Shown here piece by piece: positions 44,985 to 55,625 of a DNA stretch of 64,000 nt. Position 1 is the stretch's first letter; each line of letters starts with the position of its first letter. This DNA comes from Adiantum capillus-veneris (taxonomy: Eukaryota > Streptophyta > Polypodiopsida > Polypodiales > Pteridaceae), in NCBI GenBank assembly GCA_014529385.2, contig CM043965.1:65317190-65381189 (forward strand), read 5' to 3'. The translations under genes were made by a program, and so were the position numbers. Under the pieces are notes generated by a model. The model saw only the letters and a list, made by a program, of their open reading frames with translations. It had not been told where the DNA came from and made no database searches.

Positions 44985-45480
44985 AATAGAACAACTATTA
45001 CTGGCATCATAACAACCATACCATATCAGCCAATCCAAACCAATCAACAGCTCATTTTATTTGTGATTTACATTGTACCTATATAGCCATATCTGGAACT
45101 CCCAAAATAACAAGTCAACCATATCAGCCAATCTAAAGCTAATAAATAGCTCTTACAAAGAGCTTGCAGCATAACAAACTAATTAATAGTCCATCACCTA
45201 AAGTTGTAGCACAAAAACAAAACCATGTCAAGCAATCCAAAGATGTTCATCAATAGATTATCATCTGCAATCTGCAACATCAAAACCAAACCGTATCATT
45301 CCATCAACCTCTCATCATCTTCAACTTACATCATGACAATCAAACAATATCAACTAATTCAAACCAACCAATAGTCCATCTTCTAGCGTAACATTCGAAC
45401 CTTATCAACTAATGCAAACCAATGAATAGCCCATCATGTGCAATCTAACCTTTGTCCAAAACATGTTAACTGTAACTTGA
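44985..45480. repeat. Degenerate minisatellite (about 60-bp units)
   Basis: Phrases such as ATATCAGCCAATCCAAACCA, followed by AATAG(C/T)CCATCAT and ACATCATAACAATCAA, recur roughly every 55-70 bp with heavy divergence. The period was estimated by eye. There is no coding frame. Confidence 0.65.
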
Positions 45481-46598
45481 TAAACCACCATCATCTCATC
45501 AGAACACTAAGATGCAATAATCAAATGAAAGACCTAATCATACACTGGTTCTTAGCATAACCACACTAGCCAATCCAACCACCGGCATAACATAAAGAGC
45601 ACAAATTGAGAAGAAAAAAATCCAACTTTAATTAATCTAAACATAACAAGAATTCTCTCCCAACCTACTAAAGCTTTCATAATTGATCAAACAAGTTTTC
45701 ATAATAGTAATTGAATATTATGCAATACTATACATTCACAATCATATCATCTAGTGATCCTCGACTAGCATCATATATAGCACAAAAATGAAAGCATACC
45801 CTAAGTTTTTATGCAAGATAAGCATAGTATGCTCAATACTGAATCTTGATAAAAACGGAGAGAATTGTGCATACGGTCCATGCATGGAATCAATGAAGCG
45901 AAACAAGATTGTGAGACAAGAGTTTGTGAGATTAATTGTGAAATTTGAAGTTCGAATAAAAGTACTTGCTCACCATAGCTGACGCTCAAGCAATCAATCA
46001 TACCTCTTATCAAAATCTTTCAAAAGTAGACACAGCTACATAATTTCTGAATCATCTCAAAATTGGGGTGCAATCACAAAATCAAGGCAAGACAATGAAA
46101 TAAGTTATAGAATTTTTTTACTTCACTTTCTAATAAAAATAATCATTAAAGTTGAGAGTTATTTGAAATGAACTCTATCCACCAACAAAGACTCGTTCAC
46201 TTTCCACTAGTCAGACTTGTCATATACTACTATGACAGACGAAGACTCTGGGCTTCCCTAATCATACCCTCGTCATGCTGCCTTGACAGATCCCTTAAAA
46301 GACAACTTTGCCCATGACAGATGCCTGCATCAAGTGCTCTTTGCAAGCTTTCTTTGTTATAACCATCTCAAAGCTCCGTCTTTAAGAATGCTTGCAAGAG
46401 CTGACCCATGAGGATTAAACAGACTCTGAAATATATTCACAATGATGTAGCTACATAATACACAGACAAGTTGCAATTATCAGTAAAATTAAAGGAAGGT
46501 CCATTGAAAGTACAACATTTGCGAAGACGAGTGTATCCCTACTCTCATTCTAAACAAGAGGCAACAGCCTATCCATTGATGGGTACATGCCTTTCTAC
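45481..46598. other. Non-coding, downstream of the PTAC7-like exon
   Basis: No recognisable domain. On the reverse strand this is downstream of the exon ending at 46599, so it may hold that gene's 3' untranslated region and terminator. No polyadenylation signal could be assigned with confidence. Confidence 0.4.
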
Positions 46599-46931
46599 TC
46601 AGAACATGCCCAAGTCCTCAAGAAACTCAAATGTTGCATCACTATATGCGTCTGGTCTTTGTATGGTTCCTGACTGGTTCACCGCATCAGAAATTACCTT
46701 TAAAGCCGGCTTCTTATGGATTGCTTCCTCTGGATGATTAACCAGGAATTCATTGGCTTCCTCTGCTAGCTCTAATATCAGCTCAAACTTGTTCTCTCTT
46801 TGTAGCTTGAGCCGTTCCACATCATCATTGAGGTCTATGCCCTGGTCCCTCACTCTCCGTATGTGTCGCTCTATGAAAGGCTCCCAATAATTCTCCCTAA
46901 TGTGGACCTTTGCCACTGAATCTTCTTGTTT
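46599..46931 (-). CDS. Terminal exon of a PTAC7-like plastid transcription protein
   Basis: The reverse strand reads, after a plausible 3' splice site (TTATTTCAG ending at 46932), K-Q-E-D-S-V-A-K-V-H, then W-E-P-F-I-E-R-H-I-R-R-V-R-D-Q-G. It continues with L-x-L-Q-R-E-N-K-F-E, A-E-E-A-N-E-F-L, V-I-S-D-A-V-N-Q-S-G and R-P-D-A-Y, and ends E-D-L-G-M-F-stop. There are no stops over 110 codons. The spacing of these blocks fits what I remember of PTAC7, a small chloroplast protein associated with the plastid-encoded RNA polymerase, but I could not check this. The transit peptide and upstream exons are not found nearby and may lie to the right beyond the 47-62 kb transposon nest. It could instead be an isolated gene fragment. 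Confidence 0.45.
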   Translation of the reverse strand, partial: KQEDSVAKVHIRENYWEPFIERHIRRVRDQGIDLNDDVERLKLQRENKFELILELAEEANEFLVNHPEEAIHKKPALKVISDAVNQSGTIQRPDAYSDATFEFLEDLGMF

Positions 46932-47424
46932 CTGAAATAAGCAATCAATAAATACCTAATACCTTCACAAGGTAACACAGCCTCTTGATTTGCAGAATGC
47001 GGCAAAGAAGCAATAAAATCAATTAGATCCGCTCACCACAAAATATCAATACCAAAGTCTATCTGGAGTTTTAAAAAAGGAAATTAAAAAAGCTTCGGCT
47101 GAGCACTTGATAAGAAGGTGATAACTCAATGCAAGTGAATAAAGACAAAGAGGTATAAGTATGTCACTTCCTTTCATTCTTAATAGAAAACCAACCAGAA
47201 AACTGTGTTTGGGAAAGATAAGTTCACCTTACTCTAAAATTGTTAAGTGGTGGAATATCTAGCAGTTGCGTATATGGTCAATGTAGTCTAAAATTGTCAA
47301 GTGCAGCAGAATTGAAATGGTGATTTATACTTCCACAAATCCTTTACTTCTTTTCCTTGCGTTAGTGATTGCTTTTAGCTTGACTAATGGTTCCTTTTAC
47401 TTTTCCCCGAAGAGAGGGAATGAG
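46932..47424. other. Possible intron 5' to the PTAC7-like exon
   Basis: AT-rich sequence with no coding signal, between the candidate splice acceptor and the NA2 element. If the exon belongs to a live gene this would be intron on the reverse strand. Confidence 0.35.
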
Positions 47425-48029
47425 TGTAACCAGGACGGGCACCACGTGGAACAGACTTTTAGCACTTCAATAACAACTGAACTGAAAGAGATGCACGACA
47501 CACAAGATGTGGAGTGGCAAAATTGCACCCCAAGAGAGCACTGGCCCCAAACCTCGGTGCCCCTTTCGGTTGTATTACTTGAACTCGGTACAATGCAGGT
47601 ACTCATGCTCTACACCTTCACCCAGAAGAGTGCCAAAGGCGCTGAAAACTGTCCAGTGCAAATCACGGAAATCCGTACAAGCTGCCACATCATCAGGTCA
47701 GTGTGAAACGCAGAATTTCATACAAGCTGACACGTCAGCAGGTCAGCGCGTTTTGCGGGAGTTCTGTATAATAGTGCCACGTCATCACTTTTTACGCTAT
47801 CTTTTGCGCGTGCGAGGGTCTAGCTTTATTTTAATGCCTTTATGTCATTTGGGCCCCATCAGACGGGTCCCATAAGTTGGTGGGAACTCTTCTTTAAAAA
47901 TAGGCCACTCGGAGTCTGTAAAACTCTTTTTGCTTCTTCAGCTTCTTCACTTAGGGTTTGGGCCTTTGAGCCGGGATCTACAGGTTGGCTCTGTTCTTCA
48001 ATGGCTTGACACGTCAGTAATTTGTGACA
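47425..48029 (-). repeat. NA2 3' LTR (605 bp)
   Basis: On the forward strand it starts TGTAACCAGGACGGGC and ends TTTGTGACA. It matches both halves of the split 5' LTR. The forward frames at 47317-47706 and 47507-47875 mostly fall inside it and are not genes. Confidence 0.9.
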
Positions 48030-48041
48030 TCCCCCCTTCTT
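48030..48041 (-). other. NA2 polypurine tract
   Basis: The reverse complement reads AAGAAGGGGGGA and directly precedes the LTR. The equivalent Gypsy-B tract at 54734-54745 is very similar. Confidence 0.8.
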
Positions 48042-48074
48042 GAAAGAAAGTAATCGTCCGCGATTGCAGCATAT

Positions 48075-48170
48075 CAAGGTAGTATTTGTACGGTACGATA
48101 CGTTCGTACTGTACGGTACCGTACCGTACGGATATGTACTGCACAATCTTTTTTTGGTTGGATAAAAACC
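48075..48170. repeat. hAT left terminal and subterminal repeats
   Basis: The terminal repeat CAAGGTAGTA is followed by overlapping copies of TACGGTACG and ACGGTACC. Equivalent motifs lie at 52095-52147. Confidence 0.85.
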
Positions 48171-48475
48171 CCAACAGATCGACAGATTTGGCTTCACATT
48201 TCTTAAAGCTATTCTAGCGCCTAGTTTTTGCAGGTATTCTCTGCAACAGTGAACAGTCACTATAGTTCTCATCTGCAAAAGCCTGCACAGGGACTACTCA
48301 CGCGGTACGTGACCTCGTCTCAACCCTCTCTCGTCTCTCTCTCTCTTTCCCTCTCTCGCAGAGGTGTTCTCTCGCAAAAACATGAGCGTTTTTCTATCGT
48401 TGCTTGCCAATGTGTAAATGCACCATGCCTCACAAACCCAACCCAATCTAGAATGAACACACGAATGTCACTGCG

Positions 48476-48778
48476 GTGGTGAATACACAAGGGCAAGCAG
48501 GATCACAAACACGCACTTGGACTTGCAAGTATTATGGAAAGCAAAAGACAAATTCCGTGACGCGTGTGTTGAGGCACCTTTCTGGCGTCGATACTACTCG
48601 GCATTGCGGAGGATGTAAGCTTATTCCACCGGAGATTAAGAATGCTTTAAAACTAGAGCACTTCCCAGCAGGGGGCCTTCCCTCGTCCAAGGGTAAGAGA
48701 TGCAACACAAGATTCCTTGCAGGATGCACTGTTTGCAGATTTGACAAATGCACATACACAGCAGGAAAAGGATACTAG
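48476..48778 (+). pseudogene. hAT BED-finger exon
   Basis: The frame carries W-T-C-K-Y-Y-G-K-Q-K-T-N-S-V-T-R-V-L-R-H-L-S-G, then G-G-C-K-L-I-P-P-E-I. This matches BED zinc fingers at the start of plant hAT transposases (W-x-C-x-x-C ... H-L-x-G ... C). The second cysteine of the C-x-x-C pair is tyrosine here, so zinc binding is probably lost. BED domains bind the transposon ends. The start ATG at 48476 is the first in frame. Upstream exons are not excluded. Confidence 0.75.
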
Positions 48779-49165
48779 TAGGAAAAGGGCTCGTTACTCT
48801 CAAGATGTAGATGAGGGTACAGATCAGAGGACTCGGTGTCCTCAACGGCCCTGTTAATCCTGTAAAACGGGAGCTTAAACTCCTAGTTAGCATATTATCC
48901 AAGTGACGGTGTTGTTAACAACCCGCCTTGGCTAAGGATTAAATTGTACTCAAAGTATTATTCAATTGATTGATGATTATGGTGATTTCCAGATCTACCA
49001 GTGTCTCTTGTTCTCTCTCGACACAGCCAGAGGCCCGGCGCTTCCCCGGCTCACGTTTCGAGCACATATTTCCCGACACCTGGTGACCCGACATGAAACC
49101 GAGCCGGGGTGGGAGGTAAAGATGGAGAATTTAGAGCAGATGATGACGAATGATTGCAGAGTTAA

Positions 49166-49664
49166 GTGCAAACGGTGCGCCTATGCACAGTCTACTTTCC
49201 CTCACGTGTCCATGCACAATCCTGGGTAAAAGAGCGGCAAAAGATTGCAGAGACAGAGATTGCTCGCACTCTCATAGAGTGCAATATTGCATTTAATGTC
49301 TTGCGGACAGAGCAATGGAAGAGAATGATCCAAGCCAGCACAAGTTGGCGCCACAGACTCCTGGAGTGGCTTGGACTATCAGAAGATGCGCACGTCCATG
49401 TTAGATGAGCAGCCAGAGATCATTGACAGAACATTGGTCCCGGTGAAAGCCGGGTGGCAGCAGTTTGGTTCTACCAATCATCTCTGACAGGTGGAGCGAC
49501 ATTCGTAGACGCCACATTATCAACATCCTTGTGTCCTCTTGTCTTGGTACATACTTCCTACGAGCCGTGGACGCGGGCAAGGCTGGTGAGCGAATTTCAG
49601 GGGCGTTTATTTTTTGGGCATATCAAGCAGACCAACAAGGAGGTCGGCAAGGAGAATGTGATGC
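49166..49664 (+). pseudogene. hAT transposase N-terminal and first catalytic region
   Basis: The frame from 49166 reads I-E-C-N-I-A-F-N-V-L-R-T-E-Q-W-K-R-M-I, typical of the segment before the catalytic core. A shifted frame then reads I-I-S-D-R-W-S-D-I-R-R-R-H-I-I-N-I-L-V, the block with the first catalytic aspartate, and F-L-R-A-V-D-A-G. A further shift near 49610 gives H-I-K-Q-T-N-K-E-V-G-K-E-N-V-M-Q before a splice donor (CAG|GTATTC) at 49665. At least two frameshifts break this exon. Confidence 0.78.
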
Positions 49665-49784
49665 AGGTATTCCACATTCCTTTGCTCCCTTAAAATCCCT
49701 TTCACTTCTAAGTTCTGATGATATCAATGATCATTTGATAGTTGTAAGTTATAACTAATAAGGTAAAGGTCATATGGTTTTGCA

Positions 49785-50349
49785 GGTTGTCACGGACAAT
49801 GCGTCCAACTGCAAGGCCATGGGGGAGATGGTTGAGGCGGAGTTCCCTCACATAGTTTGGACTCCATGCGCTACACATTGTCTCGACTTGCTCATGGAGG
49901 ATATTGGCAAGTTGTCTTTGGTACAGCCTGTTGTTTCTGATGCAACAAAGATAACTACTTTTTTCTGCAAGAAACATCAGGCACTTGCCATATTCAGGAG
50001 TCACAGTACACTAGACATGGTGCATCCCTTGAAGACTAGGTTTGCATACATGTCCCTAGTACTTCAGAGGCTTTGCAGGTTGAGGGATCCATTGTTGCAG
50101 ACAGTTGTGGACCCTAAGTGGCGGTTGATGCACCATGCTTCGATTGAACCTACGAAGTACATACAAAGGAAAGTGCTCGATGCGAGCTTTTGGGCAGAGG
50201 TGCACTCCTTGGCATGGGCTCTCCAACCTGTCTACGTACTCTTGCGTGTGACAGACATGGAGGGGTCCACTCTTGGTCTTGTATATCATCTGTTCATGCA
50301 AATGCGGCGTCACATAGCAGCATGTACCTCTTTGACATCGGAGCGATAA
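49785..50349 (+). pseudogene. hAT transposase catalytic core exon
   Basis: After an intron ending TTTTGCAG at 49784, the frame continues V-V-T-D-N-A-S-N-C-K-A-M-G, with the second catalytic aspartate, then W-T-P-C-A-T-H-C-L-D-L-L-M-E-D-I-G, V-D-P-K-W-R and L-Q-P-V-Y-V-L-L-R-V-T-D-M-E. These are hallmark hAT blocks, and this exon is open for about 190 codons. The protein would cut and join transposon ends in the nucleus. A second intron appears to begin near 50350. Confidence 0.88.
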
Positions 50350-50431
50350 GTCCACAGAGCCCTTGATCCTTGCCAGTTAGATGTTTTATTTTGTTTTAAG
50401 TCTTGAATTCAGTGTTTTGAACTGTAGACGG

Positions 50432-51540
50432 GAGGACATTCTGGCTATTGTGGAGAGCCGATGGACGTTTATGCGTCGTTCCATTCATAGGATGGCTGCT
50501 ATACTCCATCCTCTCTACAAGACTCCAGAGCTTTTTGCGGAGAGCAGTTTGCTCACCTTGCGATCAGAGTACCTCGACATCATGTTTACTGAGGATGAGC
50601 AGCTGCAGATCGACAATGAGATGCGTGCCTACATGAACAATTTGGGACAGACCTTCTTGAGAAGTGTGGCCTTGAGGCAGGAAGCTACCAAGCTTCCCCT
50701 CAATTGGTGACAAAACTACGGAAGAGTTGGTCTTTCAAACTTGTGCAATCTTGCACGCATTCTCTCACAAGTATTTACTATTCTCTCGCTTACGCTACGT
50801 AGTACATAGTACGTACTACGCTTGGATGATTCATTGATTCCTATATATCGTGTAAATGTCCATATTACGATTAGCTGGTGCTTGTGAGCACAATTGGAGT
50901 GCCTACTCTCTTGTACACACGAAGATTCGAAACCGCCCGAGTACTATGCAATTGGAGAAGTTGGTGTACTATCGTGCGAACATGAAGCTCGTGCATAGTT
51001 TTCATGCTTTGGGGTCACCCAAGCAAGTAAGTCTTAAAAGAATCAAGATCATTGCTAGTAGTTGCAAGATTAGGAGACTCAAGTTTGTAGTTAATGCTTG
51101 GCTACTTATCCTCTTGTACAGGTAGATCCGACTCAAGTGAAGATGGTTCCTGACCCTACTGCAGAGGAGATAAGAGTGTCGAATCAGAGATAAGCAGGAG
51201 GAGACTCTGCGAGAGCTTCATAGAGAGCTGGAGAGCGTGGATCAGCAGGTCACTCGATCACGAGCACAATCTCACATCTTGTCGCCAAGAGGTTGCGGAT
51301 CTAGAGAGAGCACGACGGGAGAGCATTCGGCGAGGCAAGCTACCTATGCGTAGTAGTCGTGGTCGAGCGAATGAGGCACTGCATCTCGTTCACACTTCGG
51401 AGGAGGATGACCCATTTGAGCAGGAGGCAAGTGCTTCAGGAGGTCCGACCATTCTTGAGCCAGAGTTTGACAAGGAAGGCAATGTCTTGACTGAGAGAGA
51501 CATGGCCTCCTCATCTTCAGAGTCAGATGATGATGTTTGA
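50432..51540 (+). pseudogene. hAT transposase C-terminus with dimerisation block
   Basis: From about 50432 the frame reads E-D-I-L-A-I-V-E-S-R-W-T-F-M-R-R-S-I-H and A-A-I-L-H-P-L-Y. Near 50866-50925 comes A-G-A-C-E-H-N-W-S-A-Y-S-L-V-H-T-K-I-R-N-R, the C-terminal hAT dimerisation motif, then an acidic serine-rich tail ending S-S-S-E-S-D-D-D-V at 51540. The tryptophan-rich segment usually found just before the dimerisation block is missing between 50710 and 50860, either spliced or deleted. Stop codons near 51190 interrupt the tail. Confidence 0.8.
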
Positions 51541-52046
51541 GTTTCACGATTGTTCATTCTCATGTAGACAGTAGTATGTACTTTGCAGCTTCTACTAGCT
51601 AGCATGCTTTCTAGTTTTGTTGACTATTGAGGTCCAAGGATTATAAATTATTAGATGTCCTTTTTTTGTATGGTTTCTAGATTCTATCATCTTGGTATTT
51701 TGATGGATCAATGACCATAGGTTTACGATTTACCATCAATTTTTTTCGTGCAAATTGGCAAATCATGATCAATATGAACTTTGAAGTTCTTGAATCTCTG
51801 TAGTTACTAGTTTGTTATGAAATTTCAAATTTCAAGTTGCATATAATAGTTGAATTGTATCTCTTCTTGTCACTGACTCACTCGAATGTTGATTCGTGGA
51901 ATGTCGAGCAAGGAGTCATGACTTGCTGGTATTCGTATGAAAGCTAAGAGCTTTGCCTTGGTTAAAAGGTTTGTAGAATAATGAACTAACATGCTTGAAG
52001 TGATACTTGTGAAACTTTTATCAAGTACAAACCATATTGTAGGTTT
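51541..52046. other. hAT 3' untranslated region
   Basis: AT-rich sequence between the transposase stop and the right subterminal repeats. Nothing else recognised. Confidence 0.5.
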
Positions 52047-52534
52047 TTGGCTTTTAGGAAAAAAATTGTATTTACGTACCTAACAACTCTATCCATTTGG
52101 TACTACGTACAGGACGTACCATATACGTACCGTACCTTACCACCTTGCAACATATCTGCAAAACAACGATCAAAAATTTCCGAGGGTCATTCCGAGGGAC
52201 AACCAATTCTCATTCCAAATCGGAGCTCTTAATTCCCTCGATCGTTGACTTCCTAGAAGAATTTCATCCAATAAGGAGTCTCATTCCAGATCAGAACTCT
52301 TGGGTCGTTGGTTTCTCAGAAGTATCTCATCCAATAAGGAATATTCAGTGGTTAGCACATCACAATGCAACACAAATGCTCACATATTCATGTTACAAGA
52401 CACAACGAACAGCGCCGTTGAGCACTCACCCAAGATAAATGGCCTACGGTATGAAGCTACTCAACAACTACCTCGTCACTCCCCTGCAAATAGCCTAAAA
52501 AGGTCCGGGTCATGAGATCAGAGGATTGGTACAA

Positions 52535-52750
52535 CCAACGCTCCCCAGACCACAACTTGCGTCGCTTGGAGGTTCAAACATACAACCAAACACTCCCCAA
52601 ACATCCCGCCTGCGTCGTTCACAGGTTTTCCAGCATACAACGAAACGCTCCCCAAACATCCCGTCTGCGTCGTTTCGAGGTTTTCAAGCATACAACGAAA
52701 TGCTCCCCAGACATCCCGTCTACGTCGTTCCGAGATTTTCAAGACGTACC
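52535..52750. repeat. Minisatellite in NA2 interior (52-55-bp units)
   Basis: CTCCCC landmarks at 52541, 52593, 52648 and 52703 repeat with CA-TCCCG-CTGCGTCGTT and TTCAAGCATACAACGAAA between them. There are four units. Confidence 0.9.
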
Positions 52751-53614
52751 AAAACAGCATTTCTCACTACTCCACCCAGGAGTAAAATCACCAAGCATTG
52801 AAACCAATATTGAAACCAGAGTCAAACAATTCAAATCGGCACAAGATAGGTTCAAAACAGATACCATCCATTTCAAAGAAATTCCAAACACAATCACCAA
52901 ACAAGTTCTCACACAAATTCTCAGAAAAAATTCAAACTTAGAAAAATCAATCTCGACATCAGTTGAGCTCAAAAGTTGACTTGCTTTCCATCTTGAAATC
53001 TGCACCAAGACTAGGGTTAAATTTCTTCCATAAGGTTGTAGCCGACTGCAGCATGGTCCATAAGCTCTCGAATAGTCGAAACGGGCTACAACAAACAGTG
53101 TGCCTATGGCGGTGATGGCATCCCCAAGATATACCAATCACTCTAGGACTCCAAGGTTTTCGGTTTGAGAAGAGACACCTGCGTTATAATCTGCTAGGAT
53201 TTTCATAGCAAGCATTTCACGATACCCCACTCTGCCAAAAGCTGCACTTTGAAGGAAGATGTCAGAAGGCATGTAACTTCGAGTAAGAAAAATTTCTTAA
53301 AAGCTTGCCGAGTCCTTGGAGTGTGTGGCTTGGTAGCTATATACATCCACCAATTCATGGCACTACCTCTGAGAAAAAAAACAGTTTGAAAAATCTTTAT
53401 TCTTCTCTTGCAAGTGATCTTTATGGCTTATGCCCTGTAAGACAAAGCAATGAAGACGAGAGCACACCCGATGCACGATGAAGTAAGGGTGGGAGCGGCT
53501 AATAAGTTTGGGGTCAGGACACAAAGGTTCTTTAATAACAATTTTCAAAGTGCCCAAGTGCTCTATCTGCTCTTTGGTAGGACCGGTATGCTTTCAGAAA
53601 AGCACACGCCTAAA

Positions 53615-53626
53615 GCTCTGATACCA
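53615..53626 (-). other. NA2 primer-binding site (initiator tRNA-Met)
   Basis: The reverse complement TGGTATCAGAGC is one base inside the NA2 5' LTR starting at 53628. Confidence 0.9.
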
Positions 53627-53627
53627 C

Positions 53628-54038
53628 TGTAACCGGGACGGGCAAAGAAAAGAACAGACTGAACAGACTTTTAGCACTTTAATAACGACTAAAATGAAAG
53701 AGATGCACGACACGATACGTGGAGTGGAGAAATTCCACCCCAAGAGAGCACTGGCCCCAAACCTTGGCGCCCCTTTCGGTATTTCTTTATATTACTTGAA
53801 CTCGGTACAATGCCGGTACTCACGCTTTGCACCTTCATGCAAAAGAGTGCCAAAGGCTGAGCCCTTTGCACATATTTAAAGGCCCTTGGCTTTGAAAAGC
53901 AATTACATGAAAAGCCCTCATACTCAAAAGCATATGGCCTCAAAAGCTGGCATTGAAAACTGCCCAACGTGAAACGCGGAATTTCGTACAAGCTACCACG
54001 TCATCAAGTCAATGTGAAACGCGGAATTCCGTACAAGT
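53628..54038 (-). repeat. NA2 5' LTR, left part
   Basis: It starts TGTAACCGGGACGGGC like the 3' LTR and is interrupted at 54038 by Gypsy-B. The last five bases CAAGT form one arm of the Gypsy-B target duplication. Confidence 0.9.
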
Positions 54039-54414
54039 TGTAACAGACTTGGACACTCCAAGTCGAGATTCTACCGCGACACCATAAGAAGGCACTTCAA
54101 AACAGTTCACAGTTCACAATTGATTCGACACTAGCCCGGCGGAATTCCGTGCCTAGAGATATTGGTGGCGCCCCTTTCCGTATTTCTTTTTGTATTAATC
54201 TGCAACTCGAAGTACAAGCGAGTAGTCGGGACTCACTCTCAGACTTTGCGTCCAGATGCTCTAAGAAGTAAGAGCCCAAACTACTAATTTAAAGATTTAC
54301 AAGGGATGCCAAAAGCAGAGCCCCAAAAGCTGAAAATCAAAAGCCTTGCCAAATAAAGCAAAAGCTCTCTAGCTCTCACAAGCTCTCTCTCTTTTTAGTA
54401 AAAATAAAGCAGAG

Positions 54415-54481
<67 letters not shown>

Positions 54482-54733
54482 TCTTTTGCGTAGCCAAAAT
54501 AAAGCAAAGCCACCAAAAAGCTGTCACTTTTTTGTACGTAAAATCTGCCACGTCAACATTACGGAATCCTGTGATATGTGTCGCAATTTCCGGGACTGCC
54601 CGTACGGACCTGCCATGTCAGCAAAACAGTGCAATTTTCGGTGCTGCATTTTTCAACCGGGCTGCATTCCATGCGAGGAGAGGTTGTGTGTGTGTGTGTG
54701 TGTACTAGGCAGCCACGTCACCAGTTTGTGACA
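54039..54733 (-). repeat. Gypsy-B 3' LTR (695 bp)
   Basis: On the forward strand it starts TGTAACAGACTTGGACACTCC minus its last base and ends AGTTTGTGACA. It contains a (TC)n run of about 30 units (54418-54477) that is much shorter in the 5' LTR. Confidence 0.92.
54418..54477. repeat. (TC)n microsatellite in Gypsy-B 3' LTR
   Basis: About 30 TC units, against roughly six at the matching position near 61496-61508. Confidence 0.95.
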
Positions 54734-54745
54734 TACCCCCCTCTT
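54734..54745 (-). other. Gypsy-B polypurine tract
   Basis: The reverse complement AAGAGGGGGGTA adjoins the LTR. Confidence 0.8.
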
Positions 54746-55625
54746 GAAAGCATTGTAATCACCCTCGATTACGCCTGCAAAATAGACAGAGGCCATAAAC
54801 TGTCTTAGCAGACACTGACTGTTAGTACCGACACACTAGGAACACACATCTAGCACGTGTACCAATCGACAGTCACATCACACGACATCACTTGACATCA
54901 CAGGACTAATCACATTCAACATTCATTTGGACCTCAGATCATGATTTATCGGCAATGTAATTAGCAATCGCATATAGATCCACTCAGGACCTCGTAGATG
55001 TCCGATTGACTGATCCCTATTGCAACCATGTCTATCAAAATCATTCAGACCAAAATGCTACAATCATTTCGTCTATCAGTTCCTGCACTTAAACAAGTCA
55101 AGAACAAGTCAATTTCATATTTTCCGAAATTCCATTTCATAAAGTCATACAGCAGAATACTGTCAGCTCTCAGTATCCTTGAAGCTCAAAGAGACATCAA
55201 TGACTCTAGTATTCAAAAATCGAGGCATCTGTTGACAAAGGAGCGGAGTAACTCCCCTCTTGTGCAAACCCACTACACCAGATCTCCGGCCAAAAGCTGA
55301 GTTCGAGGTTCTATGCTAAACCAAAAGCTTCAAGGTAAAGATTCACATTCCGAGGAGTTTCTGCCAAGTCCTCCTCCTCCATTCGCTTCGCATCCAATGC
55401 GGAGTAGGTCTTGAATTTAACCAAGAACCGTCATTTCGCTTTACCTTCTTTCTTCCTGTGCCAATTTCTGTTCTCGAACGAGTATCTGCTCGTTTTTTTC
55501 CATTTCGAGTTGCTCATCATCAGGCACATCGCCTTCAAAAGGCTTCAAGAGGCTCACATGAAAAACATTGTGAATCCTCCAAGTATTCTGGTAGCTTCAA
55601 TCGGAAGGAGACATCATTGATCTTT
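54746..55625. other. Gypsy-B 3' region beyond integrase
   Basis: The reverse strand near 55490-55640 still reads R-L-K-L-P-E-Y-L-E-D-S-Q-C-F, the integrase tail. To the left nothing coding is recognised, and no chromodomain is seen. Confidence 0.5.

Larger units (their letters stand above)
48075..52147 (+). mobile_element. hAT transposon, near full length, inactive
   Basis: The ends CAAGGTAGTA and TACCACCTTG are inverted repeats with one mismatch. The flanking 8-mers CAGCATAT (48067-48074) and CAACATAT (52148-52155) match at 7 of 8 positions, as expected for hAT. Both subterminal regions are crowded with GTAC-type motifs (TACGGTAC, GGACGTACC), typical of transposase-binding repeats. The 4.07-kb interior carries a forward transposase gene with introns, a BED finger, an RNase-H-like core and a C-terminal dimerisation block. 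Frame damage and a lost zinc ligand indicate it is dead. It sits inside NA2. Confidence 0.92.

Noticed and set aside
47317-47875. Forward frames of 129 and 122 codons as genes
   Set aside because: They mostly overlap the NA2 3' LTR, whose other copy at 53.6-62.0 kb does not keep the frames.
48075-48130. GTAC-rich stretch as a viral origin or host promoter
   Set aside because: The same motifs occur at the other hAT end in inverted order, so subterminal transposase sites explain them.
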